From: Gammaproteobacteria bacterium
Lineage (GTDB): Bacteria > Pseudomonadota > Gammaproteobacteria > Methylococcales > Methylomonadaceae
Assembly: GCA_016874115.1 (NCBI GenBank)
Contig: VGVA01000004.1
Coordinates: 1-56,577, forward strand
Direction of reading: 5' to 3'
Length of the DNA: 56,577 nt
Positions 1 to 8,596 of the stretch are shown piece after piece. The first letter of the stretch is position 1. Each line of letters starts with the position of its first letter. Made by a program: the position numbers and the translations under genes. The notes under the pieces are model-generated. The model was not told where the DNA came from, ran no database searches, and was given only the letters and a program-made list of their open reading frames with translations.

Positions 1-126
1 GTTTTGTGTTTTGGGCTGTAGCGGGACGAACGCAGGCCGCCGAAGGCAAACTCGCCACGTCATTTTTCGCTGCTGAAATCGGATTGGACCCCATTTCAGC
101 TTTCGCGAAAAATAGTGGCGCGCTGG
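1..126 (+). repeat. 126-bp dispersed repeat, copy 1 (cuts tnpA)
   Basis: The first 126 bases recur exactly, in inverted orientation, at 36569-36694, and all but the first base recur at 56453-56577. The inner part is a long imperfect palindrome, with arms ATTTTTCGC...GCGAAAAAT and CTGAAAT...ATTTCAG and an outer CGCCAC/GTGGCG pair. Here it replaces the 3' end of a Tn3-type transposase gene and supplies its last codons and stop. It carries no recognisable gene and behaves like a MITE-like or REP-like inserted element. Its true left end lies outside the window. Confidence 0.9.
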
Positions 127-1883
127 TCAACTTCCATCAGCAACTGCTCAATTCGGATAGACGGCAAGCTGGCATCGATAGCCTTTTGTAACCGGAGCAC
201 TTCATCCGGGATTTCTGCCTTGTCGTCTTTTTTCAGCTTTAGGTTGCCGTCCTTGATTTCGGAAAAAGTATCCAAGCCAAAGCATTTTTCAGCTTTATCA
301 ACGGACTGGCGGAAACGTGACAGCAAAACCGATTTGACCGCATCTTGATGGGGTTGTGCGAGTTCTTCATAAGCGATCTCCCGATTATCTGACCAGCGGC
401 GGTCATCCAGCATAAGATCCCAGAAAGAGACATGCTGTTTGCTTTGTGGCAAATACAGGTCGCCCGCGCGTAACGCCTCTTTCATGGCGATTGCAACGCC
501 CAACTCCCAGGCATTACGCTTGATCCTGCCGTCCTTGTCACGGTAAGACCGTTGCAATTCCTGGGGGATGAAAGTGATAGGGGTGTTCTCGGGGAGCTTT
601 TTTAGTTCCCCAGAATCCAACTGCCTGATAATATTAATGGCGTTCAGTAATGGTTCCATGCCGGATTTTGCAAAAAATGGCAGGTGGATAAAATCGGCAA
701 AATACCGGCGCAGGCTCGCGTACCGGCGCAGCAAAATATCCCCGTAACCACAATCTTCTAGACGCTTGAACGTATGCAAGTCGGCAATGGATTCCTGTAG
801 CTTCTTTTCATCCACGCATCGCCATAAATCCGCTTTCAACAAGGGCGCATCTTCCGGGCAGTCGAGAACCCAATGGATAGTCACCAATGCCGTATTAATG
901 GCCTTCTTCTGACGTTTGCGGAACTGGCGGTGGGCAAGCTCATAAATATGCTTGGATTTGCGTAGCGTATCGGTCATGAACTGGTCGTGCATCTTGACCA
1001 AATGATCCAGCAATATTTTCCGCGTTTCTAAAAGGAAGCAGGTCATCATGGCATAGCGTTTTTCTGCCTTAAAACGCTTCATATCCCTGGCGTTGTAACG
1101 CCTTGCCAGCTTATACAAGTAATCGATAAACCCAGGATCGGCGATTTGTGCCGGGAATGCCCCGATACCCGTCTTTTCAAGCAATGCATAGCGTTCCAGG
1201 TAGTCCTGTATGGATGCAATCGTTGCGGATGGTGGATATTCTTTCAACAGGAAAAAATGTGAAGGTTGTCCTCCGGGCGACGCAACCAAGACACCATCAA
1301 TCGCAGTTTTCAGTTCCGGCGTGAGCCGGTTGAACAGGTTTTCAAACAACTTTTCATGGGCATCGGCACAAACGCTGATGACTAGCCGTTCCAGGACGCT
1401 TGCGCCCGGCAAGATCACCCGTTGCACAAGCAGATGGCGTTCAGCCCGCAGGAACAGGTCGTCGGGCAAGACGGCTTCTTTCGCTTGTTGCTCCAACCAC
1501 GAACGCAAATATTGTTGTGCGTTATCGTCGAATTTGGAAAAGCCGAGATAGGCTAAGATGTTTTTCCGGTATTCCGAAAAAGTCGCTTCCCGTTCCGGTT
1601 TGGGTAGCGCCAAGGAAGGCGGCAAGCCCAATTGATTGTTCAAATAATTGATGATGCGGGGCGACAGCCCATTCAATTCGGCCAGAAAACGGCCATACAA
1701 CCGTATTGAGCAATATTGGACGGCAATAAACAAACGGGAGTTTTTCCGATATTTGCTGATCTCCTTAAAATCAGCCTCGGACAGCGTCCAACCCCTTGCC
1801 ATTTCCTCGTCCGAGAAATCCTGCGGCAACTTGATAGGCTGATAACGCTGTCTTTGGCTTAAGAAGCCGTCATTCGCGACCAT
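96..1883 (-). pseudogene. tnpA: Tn3-family transposase TnpA, 3'-truncated
   Basis: The 595-residue reading frame starts at an ATG and resembles the N-terminal two thirds of Tn3-family transposases that begin with a DUF4158 domain (residues roughly 1-170). Members of the family are usually about 950-1000 residues. This frame stops at the 126-bp repeat, whose sequence encodes the last few residues and the stop. The C-terminal DDE catalytic part is therefore missing and the protein should be inactive. It lies on the same strand as cbiA, only 18 bp beyond the cbiA stop, which is not a normal operon arrangement and suggests an insertion junction. The family call rests on overall sequence character, and the truncation is read directly. 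Confidence 0.8.
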
Positions 1884-1901
1884 AACGGATTGTGATGCAC
1901 G

Positions 1902-3179
1902 CTATCTGTCAGCACCAAACCAAATGGTGGTTTGCTGACAATCAGTTTCAAAGTACCAATGGACATACGATGCCCGCACGTTGTTATAGCGTACGCCTTT
2001 ATCGCCTTGAAATACGTCGAAAGCTGGCGTTAACCCAGTATCCTCTTCTCGCTTGGAATAATGGAATTCGTGGCCTTTAACACCGGATGCGTCTTCACGA
2101 TACCCTAATGCCGCCAATCGCGGCTGCATAATCGAGGCGTAGGGGAAAATACCCGCCATAGGCCATTGCCTGCCGTCTCCATCAATCAAGGTTTTCCCAA
2201 GCATCATGGCGCCACCGCATTCGGCAAGTATGGGCAGTCCGGAATTCGCGCGGGAACGCAACGAAGGCCACGTGGCGGATTTCGACAATGGCTCTGCATA
2301 CAATTCCGGATAGCCACCGGGCAACCAAACCGCATCGATGCCTTCAGGTACTGGCTCACCAGCAACAGGGGAGAGATATACCAGGTTTGCGCCGTGGCTG
2401 GATAACCAATCCAGGTTGGCGGGATAAATAAAGCAGCACACATTGTCCCTCGCTACCGCGATGGTTTTGTCCTGTAACAATGGCTTAAAGGGAATGGCTG
2501 GCATATTCTGCGTAACTTCTGAAAATGCTTGCGCCAAGCCCTCATGGTCAACCTGCAGGCAGCCTGCATAATCAGGGATAAAGGCTTCATCCGGCATTTT
2601 TAAGCCTAAATGCCGTTCGGCCAATACCTTATCGCTACGTTCCATCCAGGCAACCAATGGCGGCAGTCCAAACTCGCTCAAGGCATTCCCTAGTAACCTG
2701 GCATGGTGTTCGCTACCGACCTTATTCGCGATAATTCCCGAAACGCGGACATTGTTTCGAGCGGCGAGTTGACAAAAGCCAGTCACCACGGCGGCAATGG
2801 TGCCCGCCATTCCACCCGCGTCCAGAACTAACAGCACCGGGCATCCCAAAACACGGGCCAGATCAAGGCTCGACCCTTCCCTGCCCACGCCGGAATGCCC
2901 GTCAAACAATCCCATTACGCCTTCTATCAGGCCAATATCGGCTTGCCGGGATTGTTGGTTAAACACCCTTTGGCAGGTTTTAGTTCCCATCATCCGGGTA
3001 TCCAAGTTGTACGACGGCTTGCCGGTGACCGCTTGGTGCCATAAGGGATCCAGGAAATCCGGCCCCGACTTGAAGGAAACGACATTATGTGTGCGTCGCC
3101 GAAAATATTGCAGTAACGCCAACATAAGCGTGGTTTTGCCGCAACCGGAATGGGTGCCTGCCAATAATGCTGTTTTCAA
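1902..3179 (-). CDS. cbiA: Cobyrinic acid a,c-diamide synthase CbiA (CobB type)
   Basis: The 425-residue protein amidates the a and c side chains of cobyrinic acid using glutamine and ATP. An N-terminal dethiobiotin-synthetase-like ATPase domain carries the P-loop GTHSGCGKTT (residues 8-17). The C-terminal class I glutamine amidotransferase domain shows GGYPELYA, the nucleophile Cys in LAECGGAMM (about residue 321) and the conserved His in RASYVHWYF (about 407). The last dozen or so residues after HWYF do not look like the family and overlap a palindrome (1907-1940) next to tnpA, so the extreme C terminus may have been replaced at an insertion junction. It is divergent from the riboswitch-btuB operon, about 80 bp from its promoter. 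Confidence 0.93.
   Translation of the reverse strand: MKTALLAGTHSGCGKTTLMLALLQYFRRRTHNVVSFKSGPDFLDPLWHQAVTGKPSYNLDTRMMGTKTCQRVFNQQSRQADIGLIEGVMGLFDGHSGVGREGSSLDLARVLGCPVLLVLDAGGMAGTIAAVVTGFCQLAARNNVRVSGIIANKVGSEHHARLLGNALSEFGLPPLVAWMERSDKVLAERHLGLKMPDEAFIPDYAGCLQVDHEGLAQAFSEVTQNMPAIPFKPLLQDKTIAVARDNVCCFIYPANLDWLSSHGANLVYLSPVAGEPVPEGIDAVWLPGGYPELYAEPLSKSATWPSLRSRANSGLPILAECGGAMMLGKTLIDGDGRQWPMAGIFPYASIMQPRLAALGYREDASGVKGHEFHYSKREEDTGLTPAFDVFQGDKGVRYNNVRASYVHWYFETDCQQTTIWFGADR
1907..1940. repeat. 34-bp imperfect palindrome at the cbiA/tnpA junction
   Basis: Arms of 16 bases, TGTCAGCACCAAACCA and TGGTGGTTTGCTGACA, match as inverted repeats at 13 of 16 positions around a 2-base centre. The palindrome overlaps the last codons of cbiA and lies just upstream of the tnpA start. 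Such a position fits a recombinase site or operator of the transposon, but no matching copy was found near the resolvase. Confidence 0.6.
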
Positions 3180-3259
3180 AAATTCAATTTTCCATGATCA
3201 CGTAAACAAATTTCACTAATATAACCGCTACCCTTTAAATCAAGAAGCCATTTCCAAGA

Positions 3260-3287
3260 TTGCATTATCAACGTCACTCGTTATAAT
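3260..3287 (+). promoter_or_regulatory. Sigma-70-type promoter of the btuB operon
   Basis: TTGCAT (3260-3265) and a perfect TATAAT (3282-3287) are 16 bp apart. Transcription would start near 3294, just where the cobalamin riboswitch begins, which supports the call. Confidence 0.6.
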
Positions 3288-3295
3288 GACGGCCT

Positions 3296-3510
3296 GTTTT
3301 CAGGTTCCAGAAGTCTTTTCCAAGGCTTCTGGTTAAACGGGAAGTCGGTAAGATGCCTGCTAATAGGATCAAAGCCGACGCTGCCCCCGCAACGGTAGGT
3401 AAGATAAGAGCCATCAATACGCCACTGTGCTTGTGCATGGGAAGGTGATGGTTCGGGTAATTCAGTTAATTACCGCTTACAAGCCCGGAGACCGGCCCGA
3501 AAGTTACATT
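3296..3510 (+). promoter_or_regulatory. Cobalamin (AdoCbl) riboswitch
   Basis: The leader contains a perfect B12 box, AGCCCGGAGACCGGCC (3482-3497). It also has the conserved core GCTGCCCCCGCAACGGTA (about 3380-3397) and GCCACTG (about 3421), in the usual order and spacing. A hairpin formed by CCAGAAG/CTTCTGG lies near its start. It precedes btuB and a rho-independent terminator, so bound cobalamin should stop transcription of the uptake and synthesis operon. Confidence 0.95.
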
Positions 3511-3530
3511 CGGCACAGCGGCGGGCTGTC

Positions 3531-3574
3531 GACGGAATTGTTGGCAGTCCTTTTACTGTGCTTCCGTCTTTTTT
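3531..3574 (+). terminator. Riboswitch expression-platform terminator
   Basis: GACGGAA (3531-3537) pairs with TTCCGTC (3562-3568), followed at once by six T residues. It sits between the B12 box and the btuB start, as expected for an intrinsic terminator switched by the riboswitch. The loop is long (24 nt) and may itself fold. Confidence 0.75.
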
Positions 3575-3628
3575 GTCCTCACTGTGTTTTAACTTAACGC
3601 ACCATACGCGAGCGGCGCAGAGGACAAC

Positions 3629-5467
3629 ATGCCAAATAAAATAATCAGCTTACTGCTGCTTGCGGGTTTTTATGCCCAAGCGCAAGAAATTCTAGCCACC
3701 GATTCAGTGGCGCTCCCTGAAATGGTGGTCACGGCAACCCGTACAGACACCCCGAAAGACCAATTGGCCGCCGCCACAACTGTTTATACGCGGGAAGACA
3801 TTGAACGCAGGCAAATCAATACTTTTCCGGATTTGTTGCGCGGCACGACAGGGCTTGACATGACACAAAATGGCGGGGACGGTAAAACGACCAGCATCTT
3901 CATGCGCGGCACCAATTCGGATCATGTCCTGGTGCTGGTGGACGGCATCAAGGTAGGGTCGGCGACATTGGGCACCACGCCCTTTGAGTTTGTACCTATC
4001 GACCAGATCGAACGGGTGGAAATCATCCGTGGCCCGCAGTCCAGTCTGTATGGCTCGGAAGCCATCGGCGGCGTCATCCAGATATTTACCCGAAAAGGCG
4101 GTGATTCCGAAACGCCCCATTACAGTTTGAACGCGGGCGGCGGCTCCTATGATACCTATAAGGTGGGTGGACAGGTCAACGGCAAATGGCTTGACAATTG
4201 GTACAGCTTGGGCGTTTCTTCCATTGGTGCCGAAGGCATCAATGCCCGCCAGCCAATTCCAGGCCCGTTCGGCTTTAGCCAGCCGGATCGGGACGGCTAC
4301 CAGAACACCGCCCTCAATGCCCGGTTCGGCCATCGGTTTGACAATAATGCTGAACTGGAAGCCTCATTTATCCGCGCCGAAGGCAATAACGAATACGACT
4401 CAGGATTTGGTGGCGACCACTCGGAATTTTTGACCCAAACCATTTCCTTATTAGGGAGCATGGATATCGTCGATAGCTGGCATTCTAGCCTACGCCTGGG
4501 CCAAAGCCGGGACGAAAGCGATATCTTTATGCCGAACAATACGTTTGATAGCCGCTTTGATTCGACACGCTGGAATATTAGTTGGGTCAATGACGTGACG
4601 TTGGCGGACGGGCATAAGCTTATCCTGGGTTCGGATTACCGCTTGGACGAGATCGAAAGCACCACCCGCTACGCGGAAACATCGCGCTATGACGTTGGCG
4701 TGTTCGGCGAATACCGCGGCCGATTCTTCGACAACCATTATATTAATGCGTCGGTGCGCTGGGACGAAAACGAACAATCCGGCGACTATGTGACCGGCAA
4801 TGTCGGCTGGCGTTCCAACTGGGACTATGGCATCAGCACCTTTGCCAGTTTCGGCAACGCCTTTAAGGCACCGTCTTTTAACGACCTGTATTTCCCCAAC
4901 TACGGCAACCCGAACTTAAAGGCAGAAGAATCGACTTCTGTTGAAGTGGGGCTTGGCGGCAATCATGACTGGGGGCAATGGGAACTGCGGGCTTACCATA
5001 CCGATATCGACAACCTGATTACCCCGGTGCCCGACCAAAACTTTAATTACAGCGCCCAAAATGTCGGCAAATCGCAAATTGACGGCTTAGAAGCCGAAAT
5101 CGGCACCCAATGGCAGGGCTGGAACGGCAAATTAATGATGAGCCTGTTAAACCCCGAAATCAGGGAAACCAATAAACGGCTGCCACGCCGTGCCGATAAG
5201 ACGCTGTCATTCGACTTATCCCGCTCATTCGGGCCCATAGATGTGGGCGCCAATGTAATGGCGCAAGACCACCGTTTCGACAACCCGCAAAACACCACCA
5301 AAGTGGCGGGTTTCGTCACTGTTGATTTACGTGCCGCCTACCATATCAACAAAAACTGGCTGCTCAGTGCCAAACTGAACAACTTGTTGGATAAGGATTA
5401 TCAAACGGTGAATACCTATAACACCCAAGGCAGAAACTTCTTTTTTACCGTGCAATACAACAATTAA
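3629..5467 (+). CDS. btuB: TonB-dependent vitamin B12 receptor BtuB
   Basis: The 612-residue outer-membrane protein should bind cobalamins and import them with TonB energy. A short signal peptide (residues 1 to about 20, cleavage near AQA) is followed by a TonB-box-like segment and the characteristic MVVTATR (about 32-38). The plug domain has VLVLVDGIKVG and a GPQSSLYGSEAIGGVIQIF motif, and a 22-strand-type barrel ends in aromatic strands. AGAGGA precedes the ATG. It is the first gene behind the cobalamin riboswitch, which strongly supports B12 rather than siderophore transport. A 38-bp gap leads to btuM. Confidence 0.93.
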   Translation: MPNKIISLLLLAGFYAQAQEILATDSVALPEMVVTATRTDTPKDQLAAATTVYTREDIERRQINTFPDLLRGTTGLDMTQNGGDGKTTSIFMRGTNSDHVLVLVDGIKVGSATLGTTPFEFVPIDQIERVEIIRGPQSSLYGSEAIGGVIQIFTRKGGDSETPHYSLNAGGGSYDTYKVGGQVNGKWLDNWYSLGVSSIGAEGINARQPIPGPFGFSQPDRDGYQNTALNARFGHRFDNNAELEASFIRAEGNNEYDSGFGGDHSEFLTQTISLLGSMDIVDSWHSSLRLGQSRDESDIFMPNNTFDSRFDSTRWNISWVNDVTLADGHKLILGSDYRLDEIESTTRYAETSRYDVGVFGEYRGRFFDNHYINASVRWDENEQSGDYVTGNVGWRSNWDYGISTFASFGNAFKAPSFNDLYFPNYGNPNLKAEESTSVEVGLGGNHDWGQWELRAYHTDIDNLITPVPDQNFNYSAQNVGKSQIDGLEAEIGTQWQGWNGKLMMSLLNPEIRETNKRLPRRADKTLSFDLSRSFGPIDVGANVMAQDHRFDNPQNTTKVAGFVTVDLRAAYHINKNWLLSAKLNNLLDKDYQTVNTYNTQGRNFFFTVQYNN

Positions 5468-5505
5468 TCCCTAAACATTTGGCCTTGTTTTGACAGGAGT
5501 ACCCC

Positions 5506-6084
5506 ATGACTATTAACCGTTACCTACACGCTGATTATTTACCAGCACCGCTGATTGCCGTCATGTTGTTAACGCGCTTTCACCACTTCGGCGATGCCCT
5601 GCATTTGCCGGATGCATCACTGGCGGTGTTTTTCTTTGCCGGTTTTTACCGCAAAAAAATATTCCTGGTGTTCTTGATGGCATTGGCCGCGTTAATCGAT
5701 TATGTGGCGATTGCCAACGGCACCAGTAGCTGGTGTATTTCGCCCGCTTATGTGTTTTTGATTCCGACCTATGCGGTCATGTGGTTTGCCGGACGTTATT
5801 GTTCCAGCCTGCTTGAAAATAAAGGGGCGGAATTTAAATTGTCTCTCGGCGCTTTGGGACTGCTCGCTTTGGCAACGTCGGTGGCATTCCTTATTTCCAA
5901 CGGCAGCTTTTATTTGTTTTCGGGTCGCTACCCTGACTTGTCATGGACGCAATACTTCGAGCGTGTCGCCCGTTATTACCCGCCGTACCTCAGTTCCACG
6001 CTGCTTTACGGCATCGTCGGTTTTGCGTTGGCCAAACTCATCAAAACGATTTTAGCGATAGCCGATAGCCACAAAACCGCTTAA
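5506..6084 (+). CDS. btuM: BtuM-like solitary cobalamin transporter (ECF S-component type)
   Basis: This 192-residue membrane protein has about six hydrophobic segments. The motif SSWCISPAYVFLIPTYA places a cysteine at residue 77 in a conserved loop. In the characterised Thiobacillus BtuM, an S-component that works without an ECF module, a cysteine at residue 80 ligates cobalt and removes cyanide from vitamin B12. Length, motif and position between btuB and a BtuF-like gene all fit that family. It should move cobalamin across the inner membrane. Its stop overlaps the next start (TAATG), indicating translational coupling. The assignment rests on motif memory and context. Confidence 0.8.
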   Translation: MTINRYLHADYLPAPLIAVMLLTRFHHFGDALHLPDASLAVFFFAGFYRKKIFLVFLMALAALIDYVAIANGTSSWCISPAYVFLIPTYAVMWFAGRYCSSLLENKGAEFKLSLGALGLLALATSVAFLISNGSFYLFSGRYPDLSWTQYFERVARYYPPYLSSTLLYGIVGFALAKLIKTILAIADSHKTA

Positions 6085-6887
6085 TGGATTACCCTGCCCG
6101 TATCGTTTGCCTGACCGAGGAGACTACCGAGACGCTGTATCTTCTCGGCGAGCAGCGGCGCATCGTCGGTATTTCCGGTTTTACCGTCAGGCCGGCCCAG
6201 GCTCGCAAGGAAAAACCCAAGGTTTCCGCGTTTACCAGCGCCAAAATCGACAAGATTTTGGAACTTGAACCGGATTTGATCTTGGGCTTTTCCAACTTGC
6301 AGGCCGATGTTGCCGCGCAATTAATCCGCGCAGGCATTGCCGTCCATGTCTTCAACCAGCGTTCCGTCGAGGGTATTTTACGGATGATTAGCTTGCTGGG
6401 GGCGATGGTCGGTGTAACGGATAAGGCGGCCGAGTTGGCGGCTGGTTACCGACAACAAATCAAAACCATTCAATCCGAAGCCACTGCCACGGCATTGCCC
6501 TTCAGGCCCAAGGTCTATTTTGAAGAATGGGATGAACCGATGATTTCTGGCATCCGTTGGGTATCGGAATTGATTGCGATAGCGGGCGGTGTGGATTGTT
6601 TTGCCGAATTATCGACGGAACAATCCGCCAAGCAGCGCATTATCGCCGACCCGCTGGAAGTCGTACGCCGTGCGCCGGACATTATTATAGGCTCTTGGTG
6701 CGGCAAGAAATTCCGTCACGACCACGTTGCTGCCAGAGCGGGCTGGGATGTTATCCCTGCCGTCAAAAACAACCAGCTTTTTGAGGTTAAATCCTGTGAC
6801 ATCCTCCAGCCCGGACCTGCGGCTTTGACCGACGGCTTAGCGCAAATTCGGCAAATCATTCGGCAATGGCTGGAGAAAAATGCCTGA
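6084..6887 (+). CDS. btuF: BtuF-like cobalamin-binding protein without signal peptide
   Basis: The 267-residue protein has the two-lobed fold signature of BtuF/helical-backbone metal-receptor proteins. It starts with RIVCLTEETTETLYLLG and contains LELEPDLILGFS and VYFEEWDEPMISG. It begins directly at MDYPARIVCLTEE with no signal peptide or lipobox, and the start is fixed by the TAATG overlap with btuM, so it is predicted to be cytoplasmic. No BtuC or BtuD gene is nearby. It may receive cobalamin from BtuM on the inner face, or the gene may have lost its export signal; both are inference. Confidence 0.8.
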   Translation: MDYPARIVCLTEETTETLYLLGEQRRIVGISGFTVRPAQARKEKPKVSAFTSAKIDKILELEPDLILGFSNLQADVAAQLIRAGIAVHVFNQRSVEGILRMISLLGAMVGVTDKAAELAAGYRQQIKTIQSEATATALPFRPKVYFEEWDEPMISGIRWVSELIAIAGGVDCFAELSTEQSAKQRIIADPLEVVRRAPDIIIGSWCGKKFRHDHVAARAGWDVIPAVKNNQLFEVKSCDILQPGPAALTDGLAQIRQIIRQWLEKNA

Positions 6888-7580
6888 ATGGGATAATAAA
6901 CACAAACCGCACAGGTATAGCGAGGTAGAGCGGGCCGCTGTTTACCGGCGATCTACGAGCGCCGGGACATGCGCCATTTTTTGCCTGACCCCATCGACCC
7001 TGACCTGTTGATCCGTTTGCTGAACGCCGCCCATCAAGCGCCCAGCGTGGGTCTTATGCAGCCTTGGCGGTTTATCAGGATTGGTTGCCCTGAGTTGCGG
7101 AAAAAACTTCATCACTTGGTCGAACAAGAAAGAATCCAGACCGCTGAAGCCCTGCACGAGCGCCAAGATGAATTCATGAAACTGAAAGTCGAAGGTATTC
7201 TGGAATGCGGTGAGATTTTGGTTGCGGCCTTGTGCGATAAGCGTGATGCCCATGTTTTTGGACGGCGCACCTTGCCGGAAATGGATTTGGCTTCCGTAGC
7301 CTGCGCCATCCAAAACCTTTGGCTGGCGGCGCGGGCGGAAGGCTTGGGGCTGGGCTGGGTGTCGATGTTCGAGCCGGAGGCGCTTAAAACTTGTCTAAAC
7401 ATGCCACAGGATAGCCATCCTGTGGCGATTCTTTGCTTAGGCCATGTCGAAAAGTTTTACCAACAACCCATGCTGGAACAGGAACAGTGGGCGGCGCGGC
7501 AAAACCTTAAGAATTTACTGTTTGAAAACGCCTGGGACACGCCTTGCGATTTGCTGAATAAGTCAGGGGATACGGAATGA
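6880..7580 (+). pseudogene. bluB: 5,6-dimethylbenzimidazole synthase BluB, with a 5' frameshift
   Basis: BluB cleaves reduced FMN to make the lower ligand of B12. The long intact frame from the ATG at 6969 encodes DMRHFLPDP, HQAPSVGLMQPWRFI and LGLGWVSMF, all typical of BluB. The missing N terminus is present in another frame: an ATG at 6880 (overlapping the btuF stop) reads to SEVERAAVYR. One base is then missing near 6947-6951, after which AIYERRDMRHF continues in the main frame. The Arg residues of ERRDMRHF take part in FMN binding in the family. Initiation only at 6969 would lose part of this motif. Sequencing error and true inactivation cannot be told apart here. Confidence 0.88.
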
Positions 7581-8596
7581 ACCACGGCGGCAATATTTAC
7601 CGGTTTGCCCGTCAGATTGGCTGCCTCCCGGAGCAGGTGATCGACTTTTCGGCCAATATCAATCCAGAGCAGGCGGTCGATCCAGCCCAACTCCAGTTTC
7701 CTAGTCTTGAACCGTATGCCGATCCCGAATACGGGTTGTTGAAACAGGCGCTCAAAAACCGTTACTTCCAGCCGACTGGCGTGGATATTGAGGTATTTAA
7801 CGGCGCCAGCACCGCCATTTTTGCCCTGTTGCGGCACTTGCTGCCCAAAGATTTGGTTTTATATGCGCCTTTGTATGGCGAATACGCCAAGATTGGCGGG
7901 CAACTGGGCTGCACCCTGCACAATATTGATCGCTTTGCTTCCCTAACGGCGGCTGTGCCTAAGAACAGCACCGTCATTTTTGTCAATCCTGCGACACCGG
8001 ATGGAACGCTATATGACCTGCAGGCGTTGTTAAGCCAGTGGCAAGCGGCCCATTGCACCATCGTCATCGATGAGTCGTTTTTGGATTTTTGCGATGCCGA
8101 TTCGGTTGCAGCAGCCATTCTGCAATACGACAAGCTGTATATCATCAAATCGCTGAGCAAGTTTTACGGCTGCGCGGGCATCCGCATCGGTTTTATTCTG
8201 GCGGCAACGCAAGCCATCAATAAACTAAAATGCTTGGAACCGGCCTGGAAACTGTCCAGCTTTGACATGGCGTATATGCAACAAACCCTGTCGAATACGG
8301 CATTTATCGAACACACACGGCAATTGACAAGCCATCGGCGGGCGTTGCTGTACCAAGTACTGCAAACGTCGAATCTGTTTGAACACATTTATCCGGGGCA
8401 AGCCAATTTTTTGCTGGCAAAACTGGCCAGTCAGGGCGACGGCTACCAATTGCAAGAGCGCTTGGCACCATCGCGGCTATTGATTCGAGTCTGCGATAAT
8501 TTCACCGGGCTGGATAACAGCCATGTCCGTTTTGCCGTCAAGGATGAACGTGCAATTGAAAGACTGGCTGATGGATTAAAAGCTGTTCATTTATGA
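7577..8596 (+). CDS. cobD: L-threonine-O-3-phosphate decarboxylase CobD (CobC type)
   Basis: This PLP enzyme of 339 residues decarboxylates threonine phosphate to (R)-1-amino-2-propanol phosphate, the linker of the nucleotide loop. The N terminus NHGGNIYRFARQ is typical of the family. The PLP lysine is Lys195 in SLSKFYGCAGIRIGF, and the phosphate-contacting segment VNPATPDGT replaces the common NPNNPTG. The start overlaps the bluB stop (ATGA), and its own stop overlaps cobQ (ATGA). The next enzyme, CbiB, is encoded two genes downstream. Confidence 0.92.
   Translation: MNHGGNIYRFARQIGCLPEQVIDFSANINPEQAVDPAQLQFPSLEPYADPEYGLLKQALKNRYFQPTGVDIEVFNGASTAIFALLRHLLPKDLVLYAPLYGEYAKIGGQLGCTLHNIDRFASLTAAVPKNSTVIFVNPATPDGTLYDLQALLSQWQAAHCTIVIDESFLDFCDADSVAAAILQYDKLYIIKSLSKFYGCAGIRIGFILAATQAINKLKCLEPAWKLSSFDMAYMQQTLSNTAFIEHTRQLTSHRRALLYQVLQTSNLFEHIYPGQANFLLAKLASQGDGYQLQERLAPSRLLIRVCDNFTGLDNSHVRFAVKDERAIERLADGLKAVHL

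Noticed and set aside
6-191. Open frame beginning MFWAVAGRTQ in the 126-bp repeat, also at the right end
   Set aside because: The same 40 codons run into unrelated sequence in copies 1 and 3 and end differently. Without its own stop, ribosome-binding site or homology it is best seen as a chance frame in the repeat.
3704-4333. Long minus-strand frame inside btuB (209 codons)
   Set aside because: It is antisense to a well-supported TonB receptor gene and has no family motifs. It follows from the codon bias of btuB.
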